Of a stretch of 5,256 nt of DNA, positions 1 through 5,256 are shown one piece after another (positions within the stretch are counted from its first letter, which is position 1; each line of letters opens with the position of its first letter). Below the pieces are notes generated by a model. The model had not been told where the DNA came from. It searched no databases and saw nothing but the letters and a program-made list of their open reading frames with translations. The translations under genes were made by a program, and so were the position numbers. The DNA is from Bacteroidales bacterium. GTDB taxonomy: Bacteria > Bacteroidota > Bacteroidia > Bacteroidales > UBA7960. The stretch spans positions 1 through 5,256 of the forward strand of contig SKNE01000285.1 of NCBI GenBank assembly GCA_007120675.1. The letters run 5' to 3'.

Positions 1-1077
1 ATGGAAAAAGACCTGATCCTGGCCATTAACCCGGGCTCCACATCCACAAAAATTGCGGTGTTTCAAAACACCAAGGAGGTGTTTTTGAAAACCATCAAGC
101 ATTCCAGCGAGCAGCTGGATGAGTTTGAAAAGATCACTGACCAGTACGGTTTCAGAAAACAGATCATCCTGGAGGAGCTGGAAAGTGCATCCTTCGATGT
201 CAATCAAATCAAGGTGATCGTTGGGCGTGGTGGACTCGTTAAACCCATTCCATCAGGCGTTTACGAGGTGAACGAGCGCCTGATGGAGGATTTGAAGATC
301 GGTGTGCTGGGCCAGCATGCCAGCAACCTGGGCGGACTCATTGCACAAGACCTGGCCAGCGCCATTGAGGGGGCCAGGGCCTATATTGCAGACCCCGTGG
401 TGGTGGACGAGCTGGATGACATTGCCCGGGTTTCGGGACATCCTGAGTTCGAGCGTATCTCCATCTTTCACGCCCTGAATCAGAAGGCCATTGCCCGCAC
501 CCACGCCAAGTCGGTCTCCAAAAGCTATGATGAGATGAACCTGGTGGTGGCGCACCTGGGTGGTGGCATCAGCGTGGGCGCACACCATCAGGGACGTGTG
601 ATTGACGTGAACCAGGCGCTGGACGGAGAAGGACCCTTTTCGCCTGAACGCAGCGGCACATTGCCTGTTGGCGCCCTGGTGGACCTTTGTTTCAGTGGCA
701 AGTACACCAAGGAGAAGATCAAGAAGATGATCACCGGGCGGGGTGGACTGGTAGCCTACCTGGGCACCAACGATGCCTATGAGGTGGAAAAGCGCGCCAA
801 GGCGGGGGATCAAAAGGCCCAGCTGATACAGGATGCCATGGCTTACCAGGTGGCCAAGGAGATCGGCGCCATGTCGACGGTGCTGAAAGGACAGGTGGAC
901 GCCATTCTGCTCACCGGGGGCATTGCCTACGGCAAGCCTTTCGTTGAAGCCGTTTCCGAAAGGGTACAGCACATTGGACCCATTTATGTCTATCCGGGCG
1001 AAGATGAGATGCGTGCCCTGGCCATGAATGGATTGATGGTGTTTAATGGAGATGCTGAAGCCCTTGTTTATCAGTAA
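1..1077 (+). CDS. buk: butyrate kinase (acetokinase family)
   Basis: Cytoplasmic kinase that transfers phosphate between butyryl phosphate and ADP, giving butyrate and ATP; many homologues also accept isobutyryl and other branched-chain acyl phosphates. The 358 residues match the usual family length (about 355). Visible acetokinase-fold motifs: NPGSTSTK at residues 10-17 (phosphate-binding loop 1), GRGGL at 75-79, an ADP motif at 130-132, FHALNQ at 156-161, HLGGGISVGAHHQGRVID at 185-202 (second acetokinase signature), DGEGPFSPERSG at 208-219, LTGGIAYG at 304-311 and GEDEMRALAMNG at 333-344. These motifs, including the GRGGL and PFSPERSG versions, indicate Buk rather than acetate kinase. No frameshift or missing motif is seen. 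The ATG is base 1 and the motif-bearing N-terminus follows at once, so this start is natural, but upstream signals cannot be seen. In this family a phosphotransbutyrylase gene (ptb) commonly lies just upstream; that is an expectation here. The 3' end overlaps the convergent histidine kinase gene by 7 bp. Confidence 0.96.
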   Translation: MEKDLILAINPGSTSTKIAVFQNTKEVFLKTIKHSSEQLDEFEKITDQYGFRKQIILEELESASFDVNQIKVIVGRGGLVKPIPSGVYEVNERLMEDLKIGVLGQHASNLGGLIAQDLASAIEGARAYIADPVVVDELDDIARVSGHPEFERISIFHALNQKAIARTHAKSVSKSYDEMNLVVAHLGGGISVGAHHQGRVIDVNQALDGEGPFSPERSGTLPVGALVDLCFSGKYTKEKIKKMITGRGGLVAYLGTNDAYEVEKRAKAGDQKAQLIQDAMAYQVAKEIGAMSTVLKGQVDAILLTGGIAYGKPFVEAVSERVQHIGPIYVYPGEDEMRALAMNGLMVFNGDAEALVYQ

Positions 1078-4000
1078 TCAGCGGACTCTTTTCCTGCCGG
1101 CAGGGAGAAGGAGAACACACTCCCCTCCCCCGCTTTTGACCTGAACCACACCCTACCGCCAAAGCCCTCGATGATGTTCTTCACCATGGACAGTCCAAGG
1201 CCCATCCCCTTGGCTTTTGTGGTATAATAGGGGTTGAATATGTGGTACTTGTCTTCCTCGGCGATGCCCGCCCCCTGGTCGGTCAGTTCGATGATGTATT
1301 CATCGCCATCGCGCATGCAAGCCACCTCGATGTGCACCGTTTCGCCCTTCCCATAAGACTGTATCGCATTTTTAATCAGGTTGTTAAACACCCTGAGGAG
1401 CTGGTTCTTGTCCACATAAACGTTCATGGGTTTTTCACCCTGCGGCAGCTTCAGCCGGACATCAATCCCTTCTGGCTCTTTGTACAGCTCCAGTACTTCT
1501 GGGATGAACACCCGCAGGTCGATGAGGTTGTTTTTGCTGGCCGGCATTTGTGCAAAGTCTGAAAACTCCTTGGCAATCACCGACATGTTGTCGATCTGCT
1601 CCACCATGGTCTTGGTGAAGCGTTCCAGGCGGTCTTCCCATCCGGGCAGCTTCTCCTTCCAGGCCTTCTCCAGGTACTGAACGCTGAGCTTCATGGGGGT
1701 CAGCGGGTTCTTGATCTCGTGTGCCACCTGCCTGGCCATCTCCCGCCAGGCGGTTTCCCGTTCGCTGCGGGCCAATAGTTCAGCGCTTACGGCCAGCTCG
1801 TCAATCATCCGGTTGTATTCGCTGATCAGGCTTCCGATCTCATCCTCACGCTCCCACGATATCTTTTGGTTCGTCTTGCCCAGCTGCAACCTGGCCAGGT
1901 TGTCGCGGATCAGCTGCAGGGGCTTGGTCACAAAATTCGACACAAACAAGGCCAGTATGATGGCCAGCACCACCAAAATGAGGTATATGTTAATAAAGGC
2001 CACCAGGAAGTACGACACCTCGTTGCGCAGCTCGCCCTGCTTGGCAAAGTAAGGCAGGTTGAGGTAGGCCAGTATCTCGTTGTAGCGGTTATAGAGCGGG
2101 GTGTAGGCCGACAGGTACTCAAGCTTTCCTATGCGCTCCGAGTGGATAAACTGGCTTCGTTGCTCCCTGTGCATCGCGTGAAACGCCAGGGGGTTCATCA
2201 GCCGGCTTACCAGGCCCTCCTCGAAAATTCGGGGACGGCTTGATGCAAGCAGCTTTCCCTCGGGACTATACAGGTTGATGTCGGTGAAAAACACGTTGGC
2301 GTAGCTTAGCAGGCGGTCGTAGAGGAAGAATTCCATGTCGGGACTCAGCCGGCGCTCGTCGGCCAGGTCGGCTTCAATCTCCAGCAAGACGCTAAGGGCC
2401 TTTTCGTTCAGGAAGGACAGGTTCTTGTTTTCATAGATGTTGTAGATGAACCAGGCCGATGCACCGCCAATGCTGAGGGCGGAGAGCAGCAGGATGGCGA
2501 TCATGGAGTACTGTACGCGACGGCGGAAATTCATCCTGAGCAGCTGCGACGGCCTCTGCCGGCTGACCAGCAGCCAGAATATGACCACCAGGACGAAGAA
2601 GGTGATGAACAGGTAGGAAAAGGGGGCCACCGCCTCCAGGAATGTGCTTTCCGGGCGACTGATAATCAAAAGATTGTCTTTGTCTTTCCGATACATCAGG
2701 TGGCTGTATCCATCAAAGGAGAAAAGGGTGAAGTCGCCTGCCGGCTCCTGGTAGACCGAAACATCCACACTGTAAACAAAGGGGCCAAACTCATTCATCA
2801 GGAAACCATCCTTGTAGGTGGCGTAGCTGTAGTTGATCAGCTCCCTGTTGATGTCGACCGACTCATCAATGAGCAGTTCCGGAAAGCCCATGTCGCGCGC
2901 GATGAATTTGGCGTCGAATTCAATGTACACGTGGTAGGTGGGGGTGTATTCCGCTTCGTCGGGGGGTATCACGGGCAGCCTGGTGATGTAGCTGTTCCGC
3001 CCTGTATTATTATCCAGGTAGATCAGCTTTTCGCTGATGGTGGGTTTTCCCACGGAGGCGATATAATCAGCAAAAAACATCGCACAGGGCATCTCCACAA
3101 AGTAGGGCTTGATCAGGAGCAGCTCATCCGGCTCACAAACGGTGACCTGCAGGTCGTACTTTGCCCAGAAGTCATAAAAGTAGTGATGTTGCAAGTAGTT
3201 GTATATCAACATCTCATTATATGGGTCGCGCCTTACGAGGTTTTGCAGCTGGTTGTCGTTAAACAGGGTTTCTTCGATCTCGAGGAACAGAAACTCTGCC
3301 ACGGGATCCTGTTCAGAGGCCAGCTGCAAAATGAGGGTTTTGCGTTTTTCCAAGTCTTTTTCCTCGTTGAAACGGTGCAGGGCGAAGGTGGAAATGATGC
3401 TGAAAAGGAAAAGGGAAATCACCAGCGTGGCAAACCCTTTCCTTGGGATCTCGCTGTGCCTGTCCAGCTCAAAGACCACGACGGCGGCAATGACCAGCAT
3501 CCACAGTAGCGGCGTGATGCCGTGATAGATCCACGTGGCGCCCATCAGCAAGGCAAAAGAGGCCAGGCAGAAACTCCAGAACCACGACCTCTGGGGCGAC
3601 AGCGACATGGCCAGGCGGCATAAAACCACGCTGAAGAAGAAAAAGGCAAAGAAAATGAGCCCTATGATCATAAAACCCACCAGGCTATAGATATCCAGGT
3701 TGAAAATGAAATTGACATCCAGGTTCAGATGAGAGTTGATTACCAGTCCCTCGATTAGGTAGAGCGACAAGCCACATATCAGGTAGATCAGCGAAAAGAG
3801 CACGAAGGAAAGCAGTCCGGCAAACCATCTCTTGTTTAGGGGCACCAGCCTGATATTGCGAAAGTTATAGAACAGAAAGTAGCCTATTATGGTGATGATG
3901 GACACGTTGAGGAAAAGATCTCCCAGGGAGGGCAGAATGTCGGATGTGGCGTACATTTCGGGCGAGAACATCCTCCCTTCGTAAAACACCCGGGGGATTT

Positions 4001-4799
4001 CCCACAAAAAAGAGAGCAAGCGTACCAGCAGGACCATGGCGATGAATCCGCTGACTGCCAAAACCCGCTTGTTCTCATGAAACAAAGAGGAAAAGTACCT
4101 GAAGGTAAAGTAGATGAAGACAAAAAACGAGCTGATGGCCAGGAACAGGGAGATGACATACAGTAGCTGGTGGGTGTGCACAAGGGCCGCTTCCCTTCTC
4201 AGGACCAGGGAGAAAAGGTGGTTGTTGTCCAGGTCGGCGACAGGATAGCCCTGGTCCTCCCGGTCAGACAAAAAAAACTGGGACTCAATGTCTGGCAGGC
4301 TATGGTGAAACCGGTTCACCAGGAACCGGTTTTGGTAGCGAAAAGCCTGTTTTGCATGAAAGTACACCGCAAAGGTCTTGTTTTCATAAGACAGGCTTTT
4401 GTGGACATACCAACCGTTGGCCTTCCGGCTCGCCCCCGATGCTTTCGCCGGGGGTTCAAATCCGTTTAGCGGCAGCGTGTTGTGGGACCAGAAAAGCATT
4501 TGGTCTTCACCATACACGACGAAGACCAGTCCCTTTCTGTGGTAGAGGTTTTTCAGCGCACTGAGGTTGTCGCTATCCTCCAGGAAGTCGGTACCGTATT
4601 GCTTGTACCCTTCAACAAACTGATCCAGCTGCTGTCTCATCAGTCGCTCCTGCTGATGCAGGGCCGTTTGAAAGTCCTCCGCAAGGCCCTGGCTGTCGTG
4701 GGTCGTGTGCCTGAATTGATAGAAAGTGGCCGCTGCAGCCAGCAAGGCCAGGGCAATGAGCAGGTTTTTCAGGTAACGCACAAAGGAGGTATCAAGCAT
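1071..4799 (-). CDS. large polytopic NtrY-like sensor histidine kinase (HAMP-HisKA-HATPase_c)
   Basis: Inner-membrane sensor kinase of a two-component system, 1242 residues. Hydrophobic segments read by eye: about 12-28, 211-234, 247-267, 293-312, 324-352, 369-397, 405-428, 430-446, 456-475, 727-745, 763-786 and 930-953. Twelve crossings put the N- and C-termini in the cytoplasm; basic loops such as RNIRLVPLNKR (314-324) and RQRPSQLLRMNFRRR (747-761) fit that topology. Extracytoplasmic portions are about 29-210, 476-726 and 787-929; the last (YSPEGKLLASSRP near 844-856) resembles a Cache/PAS-like sensor. HAMP spans about 955-1008 (P960, DEIG at 986-989). The HisKA H-box AHEIKNPLTPMKLS has phospho-acceptor H1027 and is of the NtrY kind. 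HATPase_c shows the N-box NLIKNAIQ (N1144), DQGAGI (D1174), FNPYYTTKAKG and GMGLGLSM (1198-1205). There is no receiver domain, and no response regulator lies in the window. An in-frame TAG 9 nt upstream of the ATG (complement of 4809-4811) fixes 4799 as the longest start. No Shine-Dalgarno sequence is evident, as is usual in Bacteroidota. Ligand unknown. Confidence 0.95.
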   Translation of the reverse strand: MLDTSFVRYLKNLLIALALLAAAATFYQFRHTTHDSQGLAEDFQTALHQQERLMRQQLDQFVEGYKQYGTDFLEDSDNLSALKNLYHRKGLVFVVYGEDQMLFWSHNTLPLNGFEPPAKASGASRKANGWYVHKSLSYENKTFAVYFHAKQAFRYQNRFLVNRFHHSLPDIESQFFLSDREDQGYPVADLDNNHLFSLVLRREAALVHTHQLLYVISLFLAISSFFVFIYFTFRYFSSLFHENKRVLAVSGFIAMVLLVRLLSFLWEIPRVFYEGRMFSPEMYATSDILPSLGDLFLNVSIITIIGYFLFYNFRNIRLVPLNKRWFAGLLSFVLFSLIYLICGLSLYLIEGLVINSHLNLDVNFIFNLDIYSLVGFMIIGLIFFAFFFFSVVLCRLAMSLSPQRSWFWSFCLASFALLMGATWIYHGITPLLWMLVIAAVVVFELDRHSEIPRKGFATLVISLFLFSIISTFALHRFNEEKDLEKRKTLILQLASEQDPVAEFLFLEIEETLFNDNQLQNLVRRDPYNEMLIYNYLQHHYFYDFWAKYDLQVTVCEPDELLLIKPYFVEMPCAMFFADYIASVGKPTISEKLIYLDNNTGRNSYITRLPVIPPDEAEYTPTYHVYIEFDAKFIARDMGFPELLIDESVDINRELINYSYATYKDGFLMNEFGPFVYSVDVSVYQEPAGDFTLFSFDGYSHLMYRKDKDNLLIISRPESTFLEAVAPFSYLFITFFVLVVIFWLLVSRQRPSQLLRMNFRRRVQYSMIAILLLSALSIGGASAWFIYNIYENKNLSFLNEKALSVLLEIEADLADERRLSPDMEFFLYDRLLSYANVFFTDINLYSPEGKLLASSRPRIFEEGLVSRLMNPLAFHAMHREQRSQFIHSERIGKLEYLSAYTPLYNRYNEILAYLNLPYFAKQGELRNEVSYFLVAFINIYLILVVLAIILALFVSNFVTKPLQLIRDNLARLQLGKTNQKISWEREDEIGSLISEYNRMIDELAVSAELLARSERETAWREMARQVAHEIKNPLTPMKLSVQYLEKAWKEKLPGWEDRLERFTKTMVEQIDNMSVIAKEFSDFAQMPASKNNLIDLRVFIPEVLELYKEPEGIDVRLKLPQGEKPMNVYVDKNQLLRVFNNLIKNAIQSYGKGETVHIEVACMRDGDEYIIELTDQGAGIAEEDKYHIFNPYYTTKAKGMGLGLSMVKNIIEGFGGRVWFRSKAGEGSVFSFSLPAGKESADY

Positions 4800-4872
4800 C
4801 GTACCAGGCTATAAGGCTAATGTACGTAATTTTTCCAAATGCCGCGGTTTAAGCGGGTCAAAAGTCGTACCA
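4792..4872 (-). repeat. imperfect 15-bp direct repeat at the histidine kinase start
   Basis: On the + strand the pattern TCAA-NNN-TCGTACCA occurs at 4792-4806 and again at 4858-4872, with 12 of 15 bases identical and a 66-bp offset. The left copy spans the kinase start codon (complement of 4797-4799); the right copy lies just before the strongly G-rich block. It could be a pair of regulator sites, a small duplication relic, or chance; nothing else in the sequence decides. A second short repeat, AGGCTA at 4806-4811 and 4814-4819, lies between them. Confidence 0.35.
4800..4840 (-). promoter_or_regulatory. possible weak promoter of the histidine kinase gene
   Basis: On the - strand a TTTG (complement of 4836-4839) lies 36 bases upstream of the kinase ATG, in an A/T-rich stretch unlike its surroundings. 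TTTG is the -33 element of the known Bacteroidota primary sigma factor consensus. The expected -7 element TAnnTTTG is not present; the nearest candidate, TTATAGCC (complement of 4807-4814), keeps only the leading TA. If used, it would give a leader of only a few bases. This is a weak match, and the true promoter may lie further upstream, inside or beyond the G-rich block. Confidence 0.2.
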
Positions 4873-4880
4873 AAATGCGG

Positions 4881-5256
4881 GTGGGGTGGTGTTGAGGCGT
4901 GGATGGGTTGGGGCGGTGATGGCAGATGAGATGCCCGAAGGGATAGTCATGGGGAGGCGCGGTGAGGAAGTTTGGGGTGGTGTTGCGGGGGAGATGGCGA
5001 GGGGACGCTGGGGTGATATTGATGCCGGCGCGATCGTGGGACTGTGGAGAAGTTGGCGGGCGTCGCAGGGGCGGGGCGGTGATGGTAGTTGTGATGGCTA
5101 TGGGGGGGCGCGGGGGGAGTGTGCGGTCGTGGTGTTGGATACAGGGCAGCCATGGCGCGTGGACGCCGGGTTGATGGTGGTGCCGGCGAGTGGTGATAGC
5201 GTGGGGATGGGGCGCTGGGGGTTGACAGTAAGGCCACGGGAGACAATGGGCTGCTG
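4881..5256. repeat. G-rich (C-rich on - strand) block with diverged internal repeats, no recognised gene
   Basis: Hand count of these 376 bases gives G 196, T 74, A 54, C 52: about 52% G and a GC skew near +0.58, quite unlike the two flanking genes. Repeated pieces are visible. GGGGTGGTGTTG occurs exactly at 4883-4894 and 4974-4985, with its GTGGTGTTG core again at 5129-5137. The 37-bp stretches 4994-5030 and 5152-5188 match at 30 of 37 positions without gaps. The stretches 4910-4933 and 5073-5096 match at 21 of 24, beginning with an exact GGGGCGGTGATGG. A fainter copy starts near 5190. Spacing is irregular (offsets 91, 152, 158 and 163), so this is not a clean tandem array and has no constant spacers as a CRISPR would. 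No tRNA, rRNA or known riboswitch was recognised. Alternatives are a genome-wide intergenic repeat, a decayed low-complexity coding region, a Rho-loading region on the - strand, or poor contig-end sequence. The block reaches the window edge, so its true extent is unknown. Confidence 0.5.
4919..5256 (+). other. open reading frame running off the window, coding status doubtful
   Basis: The + frame in phase with base 4919 has no stop from the TAA at 4850-4852 to the window end. The first ATG is at 4919, with further ATGs at 4931, 4949 and 4994, giving at least 112 codons. The product would be very rich in Gly, Arg, Val and Trp (six Trp) and would include VVLDTGQPWRVDAGLMVVPA near 5129-5188. No domain is recognised and no ribosome binding site decides a start. 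With 52% G and little A, stop codons on this strand are somewhat rarer than usual, so an open frame this long is only mildly surprising. Codon choice (many GGG, AGG, CGG) differs from that of buk. The best-conserved internal repeats are offset by 158 bp, which is not a multiple of three, so they fall in different frames; this argues against a simple repeat protein. I regard it as probably non-coding or decayed. Confidence 0.15.

Noticed and set aside
253..972. 239-codon - strand open frame inside buk
   Set aside because: It is the antisense shadow of the butyrate kinase gene, which carries all family motifs in its own frame; the antisense product shows no recognised motif.
1093..1104. Perfect palindrome CCTGCCGGCAGG as an intrinsic terminator
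   Set aside because: It has no loop and no T-tract on the downstream side in either direction, and it encodes part of the conserved kinase C-terminus.
2700..3509. 269-codon + strand open frame antisense to the histidine kinase
   Set aside because: It lies wholly inside a strongly supported - strand gene, has no recognisable domain, and is one of several similar shadow frames there. The kinase reading has clear membrane and catalytic motifs.
4782..4822. AAAGGAGGT at 4782-4790, a Shine-Dalgarno look-alike on the + strand
   Set aside because: It lies inside the start of the kinase gene on the opposite strand, and the next + strand ATG (4820) opens a frame of only ten codons.
4962..5174. 70-codon + strand open frame in the G-rich block
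   Set aside because: It overlaps the longer frame from 4919, is short and Gly/Arg/Trp-rich, and has no recognised domain or start signal.
4947..5246. 99-codon - strand open frame in the G-rich block
   Set aside because: The product is almost entirely Pro, Ser, His, Arg and Ala, as any frame read from C-rich DNA would be. Stops are expected to be rare on this strand (few TAA, TAG or TGA at this composition), so the open length is weak evidence.
4881..5256. Variable or template repeat of a diversity-generating retroelement
   Set aside because: No reverse transcriptase or accessory gene is in the window, differences between the internal repeats are not limited to adenine positions, and no C-type lectin or similar target fold was recognised.
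4881..5256. CRISPR array
   Set aside because: Repeat units are diverged and irregularly spaced, with no identical repeats separated by unique spacers of constant length.

Overview
The window suggests a member of the Bacteroidota. The evidence is an intracellular butyrate kinase, a very long polytopic NtrY-like histidine kinase of a type I associate with that phylum, and the lack of a Shine-Dalgarno-like sequence before the kinase start. This is an inference from two genes; genus and species cannot be read from the window.

Layout. Bases 1-1077 (+) hold a complete butyrate kinase gene, buk, whose ATG is the first base of the window, so its promoter and any operon partner lie outside. Bases 1071-4799 (-) hold a 1242-residue membrane sensor histidine kinase that converges on buk; the two 3' ends overlap by 7 bp. 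Bases 4800-4880 are an ordinary-looking leader upstream of the kinase. It carries an imperfect 15-bp direct repeat, one copy of which covers the kinase start codon. Bases 4881-5256 have no recognisable gene and very unusual composition: by hand count G 196, T 74, A 54 and C 52 of 376 bases on the + strand. Partial, diverged, G-rich repeat units are visible there.

How the parts work together. Buk interconverts butyryl phosphate (or a branched-chain analogue) and the free acid, coupled to ATP/ADP, usually after phosphotransbutyrylase (Ptb). The histidine kinase has about twelve membrane segments, three extracytoplasmic portions, HAMP, HisKA and HATPase_c, and should phosphorylate a response regulator not present here. 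Nothing in the sequence links it functionally to buk; the convergent layout argues against an operon.

The part least explained is the G-rich/C-rich block at the right end. It could be a degenerate repeat, a Rho-loading C-rich leader or trailer on the - strand, an atypical or decayed coding sequence that continues past the window, or low-quality contig-end sequence. The window alone does not decide among these.
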